A program made the position numbers and the translations under genes. 64,000 bases of DNA, from NCBI GenBank assembly GCA_013399115.1, contig VXAA01005188.1:51468-115467 (forward strand), given 5' to 3'. Below the pieces are notes generated by a model. That model was not told where the DNA came from and searched no databases. It saw only the letters and a list, made by a program, of their open reading frames with translations. The first letter of the stretch is position 1. Every line of letters begins with the position of its first letter. This DNA comes from Anseranas semipalmata. Its lineage: Eukaryota > Chordata > Aves > Anseriformes > Anseranatidae. Shown here in pieces: positions 48,936-64,000 of this stretch.

Positions 48936-51837
48936 AAAAAACTATGAAGAAATGAAATCTGAACACTTTTAACCTGCAGGGAAGCAACGCATATTTGATA
49001 TATATTAAGACACAATGTGTCTGCCAATTAGAGGATGACATTTCTATGATCTAGAGTGATTTTCTTCCCACAGATGCTAAATGATTGCTCTGATTAATAA
49101 TTCCTGCTTTTCATTTGGAAGGTATAATAAATCCATGATTCTGTTTTTTAAAAAAAGCAAAATAATCCTACTTCAGTGGATTCAGGTGTGTTATGAATGT
49201 CCCAAGTCAATCAATATCTGTGCAGAAACGTTTCATTCAATAAGAAAACTTTCCAGATGAATGTTTATTCAGAAGCTGGTTATAAAAGTGGCTATTGGTA
49301 AGGACTGGAAGGAAGGGTGGAAGGAGACAGGGAGGAATAGTGTTGTACCAAAATATATAAAGAAAAATTTAAAGCTTTTCAATTAAAAAGAAATTGTATA
49401 TTCAACTCTCATTAGACATAGATGTGCACAACAGACAGAGCAGTTAGAAACAAGTACATTTTTACAAAGCTTTCTTTTCATGGTTAATTCTACCAGCATT
49501 TTGGAAGGTAACCTACTAAAATGATGACCCTGTTTATAATAAAGGCGCAAAATATTGCTCTGTAGCATATTTTGAAAATAATATAAAAATAATTTCTATA
49601 TTACAATTTAAACTTGGCTTGTAAAATTCCAACATAATACAGCCTTAAGTCTACAAACAGAACATACTTATAAACACCTTTGTGTTTTTTTTCCTCTCAT
49701 TTATAACAATATAGTATTTTTTAGTCATATACACTGGAAATTAATGTGCAAATTAAAATATATATTAGTGCCTGTTATTGAAATAATTTAAATTCTATGC
49801 TGTATACTGTTTGGTGATCCTCTAAGTAAGCTGCCATACCTTAAAAGAAATACGCTTCATATACACTGACAGACTTAAAATACACTAAGCTGAAAAGCCA
49901 TCTACAATCAGCATCAGTTATTTTGCTTCTCTGGACCTACATTTATTTGAGATTATTGTGGTTTCTATCAACATATGGGTTTCTAACTGTGCAAAAACAT
50001 TCCCAGTGTTATGAAGACCTTACTCCCGTACTAGCTCATACTCTACGCTCACGCCCAGCCTGCAAGCTGTGTGTCCATGAAGCACCTGATTTAAGGCCCC
50101 CACTGCTGACGGCATTCTCTCCGCAGATTTCAGAGGACAGCAGATTTACTCTGAAGAGGCCTAAGGCATCCCCCTGCTCCTCAGGCAAAATTCTCATCAA
50201 TTCTCTCACTGGAAGAGCAACAACAGGCGGCCTGAGGGGACCAAACACTGGCTAAAGGGCTCGGGCCTTGATCCCACAAACATTTATGCTAAGTTTCTTA
50301 ACAGTTATGTTAAGTTTCCGAAAATAAGCAGTCTCCTTGATGTCAGGAAGACTATTCATATTGGTGAAGTTGAGCACCAGTGTAATTGTTTGCAGAATCA
50401 GAGAGTTGGAGGGCAGTATTTTGTCAATCTGTGCTGTGCATTTTTTGATATCTACACATTCATCATCACAAGAGAAGTAGATTACCCTGAATATGCCTGT
50501 ATGTACAAGGACTGATATTGCCTCAGCAGACTGCTTTGATCTGCAGTCAAATGGTGCACAAATCCATTTTAAGCATCTCTCATCAGTGCTTTCTGTATCA
50601 AGTAATACTGCTCATATCATGAGTTTTGCAGTTTTAGAAAAGATGACTCTGAAGACTTCACTTGGCTTATTTAGACTTATTAAGAAATAAGCAACACAAA
50701 ACTTTCCAAATATAGCATCTTTCTTTCACTGATACTTCTAATGCCATCTTTGACTTAGGAAAAAAGGGCCAACTGCTAAGGAAAGCTGGGTCACACACTA
50801 TATTTCCATTGCATTTATACAGCTTAATGAACCATATTAATAAAAGGTTAATCCATCATTTTAAAATCCAAAATACCTAAATTTGCTTTTGATAATCTAC
50901 ACCACCTTCTTCTGAATGAGCTGCTTGTTAGCCATCTGTTACAACTGATACCCGCATCTGAAAAAATACTTGTAAAGTCTAGCCTTAGTTTATTAACTCC
51001 TTATAAAGCATTTTAAATGGAACTTTAATATAAAGTGTGACTGAAACACATTATGCATTAGAGGCCTCCTCTGTAGCAGACCTTTGTATCCTAGTTTATG
51101 AACAAAGTAAAAAAATTGCAAAATAGGTTTAAAGACTTTTTTAAATTAGAAAAATTGCACATTCACGTATTTTAAAAATTCCAGCTTCCTCCAACCTAAA
51201 CATCTCCTGGTGTTCTTGTGTCTATTCTGGGAAGGCATAGCCTACATAGGATTTAGTCTGTATTTTGGAATCTGGTAACAGTGATAGTGTTGAATCACTA
51301 TCGAGGAGAAAGAGAAAAAAAGCACACACAAATGCAAAAATACGCACGTGCATTGCAGCCACTTGAGCTAACAGAAGAAATGAACAGGGGTCTCCAAAGC
51401 CACAAGTGATGTCTGTCCAGCTTGGGCTAAGTGGTAACTCTAACAAGCTCTGAAAGGTACAGGGCGGGCAGATCAGGCATGGAGAAGGACTTACTGACAT
51501 ACATTTTCAATGTAAGAAAAAGGGACACAAAAGAGCTGTCAAAGGTTAGCCGTTTAGTGCAAGAGCAAAAAATATATTTGAAGATTATTCCTTCTCACAG
51601 CCAGATAAGGAATGACATGATTTCTTTCATTGCTGGTGAATGCAACTCATGAACAGTTGGGAATTCTCTCTGGAAAAAACCAGGCGGAAAATATTCCCTT
51701 GTAACTAGAGTCTGCTTTTAATGGGACAATCACTTCTTCAGCGGGAGACACTGTTTGGCCATATCTGGACTGTTTAATTCCAAATACGGTGTTCCTGTTA
51801 GACAACTGCCACAAGTAGAGATGCATCTGCTCAGAAT

Positions 51838-51858
51838 AAATAAACAAATAAATAAATT
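51838..51858. repeat. (AAAT)n short tandem repeat
   Basis: aataaataaacaaataaata is an interrupted four-base repeat in the probable OTUD7A 3'UTR. Confidence 0.8.
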
Positions 51859-52661
51859 ACAGTAACTGTTGGTGGTGGGGGGGAACAACTGAGGAAAAGA
51901 TGGGTAAGATTTTAACTGACAAAATTGCCTGGTAGGCTTGCACCAGATGTTACAGGACAAGAAAACAGGAGGATATCTGAAAAGAGTTCTCAAAGCAAAC
52001 AGCAATATTATGCAAATTATTTAAAGAGTTATCAAGAAAAGGATTCTGAGGAAACAGGCATAACTAAAAAGTGTTCTATCATTATTTCATATATATTTTT
52101 TTTTTAAATGAGCAAACCAGTAGTGGTTAATATTTATGGAAACATTTGAGTGAATTAAGGATGAGACTAAACACTATCCTATACAGACAAGCCTATTGTT
52201 ATTCAGAAGACCAATTAGTTTCTCAAAATAATCTAACATACAGTCACAATCTATTCAAAATCTATTCAATAATTTAGAAGAGTCATTTATCTAAATACTG
52301 ACATTCTGTATACTTATTTGTTTTGGGAGTCACACGTCTTAAAAACATACTATAGAAACAACCCCTTTGAAAAATGGGGACCACCAAATTCTCGTGGTAA
52401 TTCCTTGGTTTTACATATGTGCTGTTATTTTTCTCCTCATTCAGAAAGGATACAACTGACTCGGATACATGGGCTGGTGTAGTTTGCTGCTAATGTAACA
52501 TTTCTTAAGCACAACTTTACATAGAAGCATTTCTCTGAGCATCAAATGCTACTGCTACTCTGATACTTTAAGAATTCTTAAATATTCCTTTATTTCATGA
52601 AGTTTTATCCTGTCAATGTTATCCATCTTGGTAGCAAATACAATCAAATATGATGTTTGAT

Positions 52662-52699
52662 TTGTTTTAACATAATCTGGCTTGTTTTAACATAATCTG
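52662..52699. repeat. Two-copy 20-bp tandem duplication
   Basis: TTGTTTTAACATAATCTG occurs at 52,662-52,679 and again without any change at 52,682-52,699 (period 20). Perfect identity suggests a recent slippage event. Confidence 0.9.
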
Positions 52700-54857
52700 A
52701 AATCACAGATTTCTTTGGCAATGAGAATTTGCATGTAATCACAACAGTTAACCAAAACAGGACACTGCTCCCCAGTGTTTACAACCAGAGGCATGGGGTT
52801 TAGAATCTGCTTACCTTAAGGAAAGAAGTCGCATGGAGTTTTCACTTCTCATTAAGTTTACCAATATGTCCCTTTTAAGAATGAGTGCAAATTCAATGAC
52901 ATCCAGTGTATGCTCAATATACTGCAAGAAATGCGAAGTACAGGTCTGGATTCATGGAACAGCTTTTAGGACTTTTTAGGAGTGGCTAGCAGACTTACTT
53001 TGAAAGTATTGTTTAAATCTCCCATTCAGCAGAAAACCTAAACATATGGTCAATTTTAAGCATATGCTCAGTTTCACAAATTTCTGTGGGACATTAGCAA
53101 ATGCCTTTGTACTTCTCCTGAAGGCAAGTAAACATAAGATTGTGTATCGTGTTTCACAGGCTACTTTCACACTTGGCTTCAAGACTAACTAGCATTATCT
53201 GTACGCAAGTCAAATGGCACCACCCGCGAGAAGAGTAAAAATTGGGGTACAGCAGAAAAGAATCAGAAACAACAATTCCTGGGGAAGAATCTCTTTTGTG
53301 CGTGCAAGAGAAGTGTTATTCCATAATGCATAAGGCAGAACTCATGGTCTGCACCTTTAGGTGGCAGAACAAGCAGTCTTGAAGGCAACACTTCACTTAT
53401 TTGTGGAAAATGAGCTCTTTCTCAAAAAATAGCAGGCAGTAGATGAGCCATTGCTTTTAAGCGTAACCACAGTAAAGATCTATTCTTACTATATTATGCC
53501 AATTGGTGGAGGAGGGGTATAAAAACTGCATATACTATATTGAAGAAAACCTGCTAATTTCATACATCTACTTTAACAGTATTTCTGGTATTTGTTTTTA
53601 CAGAAATATTTCTATGAAGAAAGTTTTATTTTCAAAAGTACTGCAAAAACTTACGTAAATATTTGGATATCAGATTTGTGCAAATCTCTGCTAGGAGTAG
53701 GCGTTCATACTTGGAGGTATTTTATAGCCATCTTGGAACCTCCTGGCAGATGCATAACTCCCTGCAGGAGAAGACTCAAAAATAGGTGGAGTCAAGTGTC
53801 ATCAACAAATGCTCAAAAGTAATTACATCTGCAATAACTATCAGACAACAGTGTTGGAAAAGGAATAAATAAATAATGATTAAATTCATATAATGGCTAA
53901 GGGAATCCACTGATGCAATACATTTGTTTGGACAAGCAGTTCATTCAGCTATAAACTGATACTAAATTTCCTAGCTGGTCATCAAATTTTTCAAATCTAA
54001 TAATTTTTTCACTTTTTGATTTTAATATTTCTTTCCATTTTAACAGCAATGAAAATACTACTGAGGTTCAGGTGCCCAAAACTAACTATGTGGTTTTGTG
54101 TTTGTTTTTTTTTTTAAGGAAGTGAAGTCTTGCAGGTCATAATGTATTTTTATAAAACTCGTTTAAAAATTCAGTACAAATAAAAATGGCTCAGATCTAC
54201 TTTTTATGGAAATGTAGAAATAACTGGTAAGAACTTAAAATTAGGAAGAGTTACAGCCTTCATGAATTCAGACCTTTCACTTCCAGTTTCCTAGAATCAT
54301 TCCATTTCAGACTAAAGTAAGAACAAACATTAGTACTAATGCAATATGCTGCCATGTTACAGATGTGCACTATGCAAAAATCACTACCCTCCTGAAAAAA
54401 AAAGGCTATGAAAAATTTAGTTCTTACTGAGGAAAAAAAATACGCTTATAATAGCTATAGAATTTCAAATGTTTACAAGGCAGATACTACCCTACTACAA
54501 CACCACATCTCCAGTATTATGACTTTCCCCTATCATACTACTACCTGAGTGATGTCAGTGTAAATTCAGGCACCATTAGTAAATTTTTGACCAAACATAT
54601 ACACAGCACTGACAAAGAAGTAAACAACCCTTCAGCTTACCATTATATGTAAAAAAGACACTGACAAAATGGAAAATAATATATATTTTTTTATGATAAA
54701 TTAATCCTATTATTTCCTCATTGCCCCGGAAAAGCGAAAAGCTAGACACTAATTTACTCATCAATCCTTTATTCTTTTTGTAAGGATTCCTTTTACTGCA
54801 ATTCAACACTGTTTACTTTGTAAGTAAGAAAATGGTAAAACTAAATAGTCACAATCC

Positions 54858-56288
54858 TCAATGCCTGTGTCCCTTACTTTCTCTCTCCCTGCGTTTCAAC
54901 TCTTCTTTGTAGCAGTATGAACAGTAATTTTCAGTCTCAGGACGACCATAAAAGGAACAGTTATCCTTCTTACAGCGGTTCTGCTGGATGGGATATATTG
55001 GGCAAACTGTGCTTCTGCCTTGATTTTTATCATTGTTCAACCAGGTCTGAGGAGCATCCTCATCAGCATATTCTAAGCAGTCTCTAATATCGCCAGTATT
55101 GAATCCATTTGTGTATGTCTGAGACTTGTGTTCAGTAGGCATGGCATAGCTCAGCGATTCCACTGTGTTCACTGTACGGATACCAGATATCCGGGCTGGG
55201 CTGTAGCTTTGAGAAGACAGGGATCTGTTTTGCTGGGGGTACGTGGCACAGGTTTTTAAGGTGCCCACCACTGGCTTGTAGGTATCATCTTGGAAGCTCG
55301 ATGGCTTGGAGTTGACATCATGCAAATGGATGACACTTTGTCTTTGAACAGGTGGCGTATGGCTATAGTGGGCAGATACTGGAATGGGTCCGCTTTTCTT
55401 AGCACCGTTACTAGGTGAAGAAAATGACCCAGGAGTGGGACTAGTGCGATCTTTAAATTTTAAAACCAGTTGAGTTGTATGGCTTTGAGGCAAGACAGGT
55501 GATGCCCTGTCCTGAGGAGATGTTTCTAACTTTTCTTTTGAATACACTTCTGGCTCCAGTTTCCTACTAGATGACCCATTCAGTGCAGCCTTTTTCTCAG
55601 CATCCTTTCTTTTCTGTTCTTGCTCTGCATTGAAACGCTCCTGTGCACTGGTCAGGTAATAACCTATCATCTCCTCGTGGAACTGATGCCTATGGCTGGT
55701 CAGAAGAAGGCCAGCAAAAATAAACTTCCGTTCACCCTGCATGGCAGCTCTCAAAATATTGAGGCTGAGTTTCACATCAGTGCTGTACTTCCATGGGTCA
55801 GACTGCTTGTCAGAGAAAGATTTAGTGTTCATTTTTTCAATGGGTGAGTTGCTAGCTCTGTCAGTAGGAGATGGAGTGGTCTTTTCAGATGGAGAAGTGC
55901 TTGCAGACTGTCCAGATTCCTCTTTGCTCCCTTTTCGAGACTTAGACTTCTTCTCTTTGACTTTCTCTACGGTGTCACCATTTTTCCCATTCCCTGAATT
56001 TGTCCTGCTCATTTTGCCATGCACCAGGCCTCCAAGACCGCCCATATTCTTTTTCAGTTTAATTCCCAGGGTTTTACTGAGGCTTCCTATTTTATTGGCA
56101 ACTGAATCCGTCCTGTTTTTGTCTTTATCCTTCCTCTGTTTGTCCTTTTCTTTTTCTTTACTGTTTTTGCCATTATTGCCGTTGGAATTACTACAGATGG
56201 AATCTCGGTCCGAGTCCATGGAGTCAGCCAGAGACTGAACGTCTTCCCCAGCTGAAGCTGTAGGGGATTCTGGTTGAGCCAAAGGGGC
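54858..56288 (-). CDS. OTUD7A: OTUD7A last coding exon (basic tail and A20 zinc finger)
   Basis: OTUD7A (Cezanne-2) is an OTU-family deubiquitinase with preference for Lys11-linked ubiquitin and a neuronal role in mammals. This exon encodes its last 476 residues. The minus-strand acceptor is ccatagcag before 56,288, phase 0, with TAG in frame just upstream. It begins [20 protein letters not shown], nearly identical in OTUD7A and OTUD7B. Lys/Arg-rich segments follow (exon residues about 41-59 and 102-123). A conserved block about 166-220 contains [20 protein letters not shown] and [13 protein letters not shown]. The middle is Ser/Thr/Pro-rich. The C-terminal A20 finger is C-x4-C-x11-C-x2-C (C439, C444, C456, C459), then KRRERES and a TGA stop at 54,858-54,860. 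All four ligands are intact. The TTG at 56,282 is not a start. Mammalian orthologues are much richer in Ala/Gly/Pro in the middle part. Confidence 0.95.
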   Translation of the reverse strand, partial: APLAQPESPTASAGEDVQSLADSMDSDRDSICSNSNGNNGKNSKEKEKDKQRKDKDKNRTDSVANKIGSLSKTLGIKLKKNMGGLGGLVHGKMSRTNSGNGKNGDTVEKVKEKKSKSRKGSKEESGQSASTSPSEKTTPSPTDRASNSPIEKMNTKSFSDKQSDPWKYSTDVKLSLNILRAAMQGERKFIFAGLLLTSHRHQFHEEMIGYYLTSAQERFNAEQEQKRKDAEKKAALNGSSSRKLEPEVYSKEKLETSPQDRASPVLPQSHTTQLVLKFKDRTSPTPGSFSSPSNGAKKSGPIPVSAHYSHTPPVQRQSVIHLHDVNSKPSSFQDDTYKPVVGTLKTCATYPQQNRSLSSQSYSPARISGIRTVNTVESLSYAMPTEHKSQTYTNGFNTGDIRDCLEYADEDAPQTWLNNDKNQGRSTVCPIYPIQQNRCKKDNCSFYGRPETENYCSYCYKEELKRRERESKGHRH

Positions 56289-58700
<2,412 letters not shown>

Positions 58701-59916
58701 TTAGCTGTGAAAAGCAGTTAAAAAATAAAATGGGTAAAGAAAAAAGCCAGAAGTTGAATGTGCTGCAGAATTGTCTCATCTGAATTTAGATATTGTGTGA
58801 TAGAAGAGGGGAGGGAGAGGGTAATACACTGATTGCTCCTGGCGTGAAAGATAGTCACCAGCGGAGGAGGGGAGACCTCTGGGAGAACAACATTGCCATT
58901 TTGTAATGCACAATAAACATTTCCTGGAGACAGAACATTAGAACAGTGGAAAGCAATAAAACTGTTGAAATATTCCACCCACCCTGTCTCTCACACAAAT
59001 GCACACACATGTTAATTATTTTGCCTTTTCAGGTTAGTACTGTTTTGTTTTCCACTGTCAAAGACATAAAAATAGCATTATGTGGCAAAGCAAAAAGTAG
59101 TTACAGGGCTTTTAGACTCAAACTGTGAATTAGCATAATTGAGGAGCAAAGATCAACATATAGATGGGCTAAGAGGTCAGTTTAAGACCTGCCTTGCATG
59201 TAGTGGAAAGCCCATTACTGCTGTTATATCCCAGCACTACTGTCCAGCTGCTTTGGCTGTTCTGTTCTTTCACCTCTCAGCTAGAGCTCTCTGCCTTCTG
59301 ACACATCTTAATGACTCTGCTTTATACTCAGCAGGCAGGGACTGCACTCTGATTTTACAGAGTGTCTATCATTCATCACCAATAAACTAAGAGAAAAGCA
59401 CTGTCGGCTTTAATTAAAGCCAGCAATTTGCTTCCATTTCATTAGAAAACAGACTTAAAGCTGTTGAGGGACTGGGTGGGATCCTCAGCACGGTGCAGGT
59501 CACTGCTGTTCCTCTGACAACCAATGAAGGAATTTAATTTTCTGTACCACGGGCCTTAAGGACTTTGCCTGGGTAGCCATTCCAGCAAAGCCAAGGAGCA
59601 AAGAAACATGGGGAAATCACCCAACAACATGGCAGTGAACTACTGAAAGTTTGTAGCACTTATCGGTTTTATGTTGCTTACAGTATTTCCTGCAGTTCAG
59701 AAAACATATGTTGTCAAAAAAAAGGCACAGCATTTTTGGTTAAATATCATTCCTCACCTAGCAGAATGCAGGAAATATAATCCACATTTTTGATTAACAT
59801 GCAGAAGTCAGTATTAGATTCAGACAGCTTGACAACAACTGCAGAAAATATACTTATTTTTTCATCTTCTTTGCAGGTTGGAGAGTGAAGTCAGAACTCT
59901 ACAAATGTCGTGGAAA

Positions 59917-59934
59917 CGTTGCCCCCTACTGCTT
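59917..59934 (-). promoter_or_regulatory. CTCF-like motif
   Basis: cgttgccccctactgc fits the reversed CTCF core (GCGCCCCCTRSTGG-like) with few mismatches. No matrix score is available. Confidence 0.3.
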
Positions 59935-61901
59935 ATAGTAGGTAATTCATAAAATATTTTCCCCATATTAACTGCAAAAACAGTATAGAACAGCTGGAGA
60001 TCAATCAACTTTAGCTGCTGATAACGCCTTTAAGATGCAAGCACAGAAGTGAATACTGTAAGGGAATTTAGCTCCTTAAAGAAACTCAGTGGGAATAAGT
60101 AGTGGAGTGCCACTCTATACAGTTCAAAGTACACTGTAAAGCATGCTGTTGAAGCGCAAGAACATAAGAAATGTAGAGCAGGGGTGGGAACTGAATACAG
60201 TTTTTATTAACACTCTGGTGTAATGCGAGGGCTCACCTTACTGCATTCGGTGGAGTTTTTGCAACAAAGGGGATGGAATAACTGACAACACAATTAACTG
60301 ACCATGTTTCCAAAGGAAAATGCATGTTCTCCCAATTAACTTAATTATATAAAGAGCAGGTACTGACTGGATTTACCAATGACCTCATGATGCAATATGT
60401 CAACCACCCAAAGGAAGAAGGCAACTTAGAAAAGTGCTGCATGGCAAGCTTACAGCTTGACAGTGCCCTTCTGGCAGCACCTGACCCCACGGGTACAGCC
60501 TGGTAGAGAACCGGGAGCGTGATCCTGGGGCAGGTGGTGCTGCGAGGCTTGGACCTGAGAGCTGTCACGGAGGTATATATGTCTCTTTGAGACGCAAACC
60601 TCAGAAAGTAAATCTGAGTTTCTTTTCTAAGGACAGTGTAACACTAACTAGTTTTCATGTAGTTCAATAAATAATTTCTATAAGAAAAATACAGGAATCC
60701 TTTTTAAAGCCAGCTGTTTCTACTGATGCTAAAAAATACACCTATTAAAATGTTTATTGGTATTAAATTTTATTAAAATCTTAATCTCTAAGTACAAACC
60801 AAAGCTTAGAGCTGATTGTCTATAAGGTGTCACTACTATCTCATTTACATGTTAGGACACCATACTGTCTCCATCTTTGCAGAAAAACTTTTTTTAACTA
60901 TTAGTTTTTCAAACTCTGAGTTGAATAGAAGCCATATACTCATTCTTATGTGTAGTTTGAGGTTGGTATGACACACTATCATCTTCCTGCAAAAAAAAAG
61001 TAATGGCGTTTTAAAATTCTGCCTTCACTGCAAGAGATTCCCTGCCTGTCAGGAAATTCTGTTTGATGGTAGTGGTTTCTTGTAGGATTTCCCCACGTTC
61101 CTGACAAGAGCCTGGCTGCCAACTGTCTACCTACTTAGGAGTCTGTGCTCCTTTAAACATATATGTAAATCCATACAGCTGGCTTTCAGCCAATCACAAA
61201 CTGTGGGACTACTGGCTTTGCACTTCACAACATATTAGTAGCATAAACTTTTATTGTACATTTGGACAGTATCATAACATCAAAATCTCATGGCAAGCTG
61301 AATGGCCAATTGTATAAATATTAGACCTAGGAACAACTAAATAACCTGTTTTTATTTTCCCCAAATCTGTAATTATTTCCTCTTTGAATTTACTAGGCTT
61401 TTTCCATGATTTTTTAAATGCTGCTGGAGGTGGTTTTGTTTGGGGGTTTGGGGTGTGTTTTTTTCTTCTTTATTTTAGTTTAGTTTTATCAATCACAGAT
61501 ACCTCTAAACTCTGCCAAGTGTTTGGCACTGCTCTGTATGTGCATGAGATACTTAGGGAAGAATGGAAAGGGAGAAGAAATGAACTGGGCGGGCAATGGC
61601 ACGTCTCCCTTTAATCTAATACGTATTCAGTGAAGCTTCCACAGAGGTGATTACACTAATCAACAAGGTACAGCTGACTACTGGAGTGCTCGTCTTCAAG
61701 AGTTAGCCAAAACTAAGAGTAGCAGATCTGTACAGAATCAATGCAGCAGAACTAAATTAGATAAAAGAGAAATTTCAGAAAGGATACACTTCCTAGCAAA
61801 GCAGCAATGGTAAATCAACAGTTTAATCTATAATACTTAAGAACATTTTGACTGAAGTCTGAATTTTTACATTAAAGCTTTTACTTATTTGACATTTTTG
61901 C

Positions 61902-61992
61902 ATGTATGATATGCATATATATGTGTGTGTGTACATACATATATGGCATTTGAATATATATTTATTTTTATCTGTTTGTGCATGTGTGTGTC
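61902..61992. repeat. (TA)/(TG) mixed dinucleotide repeat
   Basis: atatatatgtgtgtgtgtac and later tatatatttattttt and gtgcatgtgtgtg units form an interrupted alternating purine-pyrimidine block in an OTUD7A intron. Confidence 0.8.
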
Positions 61993-63049
61993 TTTGTCAG
62001 GACCAGGACCAAATAAAGGGCCAGAGGTGTGATTTGGTATGGCTACCTGATTTGTTGAATAATTACCAACAAAGGTAATTTTCAGTATGACAGTCCCTAC
62101 CTGGATCCAAAACTGCTCCAAATGAAGATCATGATTGATGTAATCCATCTGTAATGCAGGAGGCATTTTACCTGCCTTAGATCAAAGGTGTTACTGCCCT
62201 AAACTGTATGTTTTCTTGATACTTAATCCAGGTAGACCCTTTAATAAACAAGTAATGTTTAACATTCTTTAGGCTTGATATTCTGATGTAATATTTAAAA
62301 ATTAAATATTTATTTATTGTATAATTACTATTATGCTATTAATTTAATATATGTAGTATTCCTAAGGCATATCTAGTTAAAAGAAATCTTACTGCTGATA
62401 AAGATTATGGTATACAAGCTTGAGAAAAATAATTTAACGCATATTTGAAGAACACAGAAAACATAAGCACAAGGATGCCGCTGAGAGAACGAGCCCCTGT
62501 TTATGTACAACAATGACAACAGTTCAGGTAGATAAACCTAAGTTAGTGTTAGCCTAACTAGCCTGCATGCTAATAATAAAAAAAGCCATAAGAACACTGA
62601 AGAAATCTTTGAAAGCATAAATACACAGTAACTAAAATAACGTAGCATGACCATAATGTTCCACAAACCCTGGCAGAGATGGTTTTTTCTCACTTGTTTT
62701 TTTTTTTAAACAAGGACATTTCTTCTTATTTTGCTCCTATATCAGTCCTTCACTGACAACACCTAGCAGCAATATTCAGTGACCAAATACTCTGACTAGG
62801 AAAACAATTTATATGGTCCAAATGTTATTGCAGGTCCACTTTCTTGTGAACTACAGCACTAGCAATAACCTGGCTATGTAGGATTGCAGGTTTAGTATAG
62901 ATGGGGAATAATCAAATGTTAATATATTCTGAAACACTTAAGATTTACAGTTGATGTTTCTATCATTTAGCTGTTCCTATTTGCAAAATAAGCCAGATTT
63001 GCAGCATGACGATACCAACTTTAATAGTTTGACACATTCCCTAGTAACT

Positions 63050-63332
63050 GAGGACTGGACGCGTGGGAATGGCACAGAGCTGTGCCAAGGGAGGGTCAGA
63101 CTAGATACAAGGAAAAAATTTCTTTACCATGAGGGTGGTCAAAAACTGAAACAGGCTTCCTAGAGAGGTGGCTGGTGCCCCATGTCTGTCACTGTCCAAG
63201 CGTCATTTGGGTAATGCCTTCATTAATATGCTTTAACTTTTGGTAAGCCCTGAAGAGGTCAGGCAGTTGTGCTCGATGATCTTTGCAGGTCCCTTCCAAA
63301 TGAACTACTCTGTTCTGTTCTGTTCTATTCTA
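63050..63332 (+). mobile_element. CR1 LINE, 3' end (avian type)
   Basis: This 5'-truncated CR1 copy shows gggaggtcaga-like sequence, 'ggaaaaaatttctttaccat', 'gagggtggtcaaaaactgaa' and 'acaggcttcctagagaggtgg', then 'catttgggtaatgcc', 'ttaacttttggtaagccctg', 'gatgatctttgcaggtccct' and 'tccaaatgaa', ending in repeated TTCTG/TTCTA units. That order is the CR1 3'UTR, and the TTCTATTC-type tail is the CR1 signature. Orientation is opposite to OTUD7A. The fragment has no coding capacity and is moderately diverged. It is the main evidence for a bird or close relative. Confidence 0.88.
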
Positions 63333-64000
63333 CAGTGAGAGGTGGATTCTTTACTGAGATCTTGAATTTTCACTCTTATGAGGCAATGCACTGGGAGAGA
63401 AACAGTTTCAGCAGACAGCATACAGTCTGGCACACAAGAACTCTCAGCACATCGAGCCCTGTAGTAGCTAGTCATTTACTCGGAATTGGGTACTGGGAAA
63501 TGAGAGGTGTGGTAGGCCTGTGAAGTGCTATGTTACTTCCTACAGCATTCTATTAGGCAAACAGGTCTCCAAGTTAAGGGCAGTTACAGCTAGCTCCTAG
63601 GCTAGTGATGCAGGAATGAATCCATTCCTGAAGTTCTTGTTCATTCCCAATCCCGTATCCAGGAAGCTCAAACTTGAAACACAAATACCTGTTCAGACTT
63701 TGTTGTCACCGTTCACAAATAAAACGGAAGACAGCAAGATAGTAAGATAAAAACATTTGCACTTAATGTTTTTAAATGGAAAAAAAAAGTGCATTTAACA
63801 CACTGGAAGAGAGATTTTCCATTACCTGAGATTTAATAGTAATCTGATTCACACTTACTCTTCTAAATGCTTTACTAACCCTAATTAACACAGGCTTTCA
63901 AGAACCTAGAAGCGCAGTAGGTAACTATGATTATACCTATTTACATACGTGGAACAGACAGAAAATTTTTAAGTGTCAAAGACAGACAGTGATAGCGCAA

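Larger units (their letters stand above)
44901..54857 (-). other. Probable OTUD7A 3'UTR
   Basis: The 10 kb after the OTUD7A stop codon on the minus strand is AT-rich, nearly free of recognisable repeats and has no other gene. It ends at a minus-strand AATAAA (44,916-44,921) just before the old CR1 block, so a long last exon is plausible. Several other minus-strand signals (such as 47,072-47,077, 49,265 and 52,590) could give shorter forms. It carries miR-101- and miR-144-type seed sites, a Pumilio site, a short tandem duplication and a small CR1 relic. The extent is inferred; 3'-end sequencing would decide. Confidence 0.4.

Noticed and set aside
56280..56282. Apparent start codon of the OTUD7A reading frame
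   Set aside because: The codon is TTG inside the exon; the frame continues upstream two residues to a splice acceptor, so it is not a translation start.
60341..60568. 75-codon minus-strand frame as a possible OTUD7A exon
   Set aside because: No similarity to OTU-domain sequence.
61885..62166. 93-codon minus-strand open frame in the OTUD7A intron
   Set aside because: Checked as a possible OTU exon; it lacks the expected catalytic-histidine motif and runs through a TA/TG repeat.

Overview
This is a vertebrate nuclear window with introns, GT-AG splice sites, long AT-rich untranslated and intergenic DNA, and low interspersed-repeat density. A CR1 retrotransposon 3' end with a TTCTG/TTCTA tail near position 63,050-63,332 is of the avian type, so a bird (at least a sauropsid) is the best guess. 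Much older MIR/L2-like and turtle/crocodilian-type CR1 remnants fit the same background.

The window holds parts of two cellular genes in tail-to-tail orientation. On the + strand, 25,079-25,371 is the terminal coding exon of KLF13 (zinc fingers 2 and 3 plus the C-terminal tail). Everything before it (1-25,078) looks like KLF13 intron 1; the GC-rich first exon with the N-terminus and finger 1 is not in the window. A probable long KLF13 3'UTR runs to a poly(A) signal at 30,723-30,728 and carries a miR-125-type seed site, a Pumilio element and a miR-101-type site. On the - strand are the last three coding exons of OTUD7A (Cezanne-2 deubiquitinase): 58,642-58,528, 58,307-58,223 and 56,288-54,858. 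They encode the end of the OTU catalytic region, the basic serine-rich tail and the C-terminal A20 zinc finger. The upstream OTU exons lie beyond 64,000. A probable long OTUD7A 3'UTR extends down to a minus-strand poly(A) signal near 44,916.

Between the two 3' ends (about 30,750-44,900) I see no recognisable protein gene. This interval does hold two short GC/CpG-rich patches (33,820-34,000 and 36,060-36,300), an AT pentanucleotide microsatellite, MIR and nested CR1 remnants, an imperfect inverted repeat, compact transcription-factor-like motifs, and an unexplained 219-codon ORF with a TATA box in front of it.

Gene order and orientation (KLF13 +, OTUD7A -, convergent) match human 15q13.3. I found no novel biological system. 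The most useful leads are the intergenic orphan ORF with the neighbouring GC-rich patches, the nested CR1 copies, and the microRNA-site content of the two 3'UTRs.
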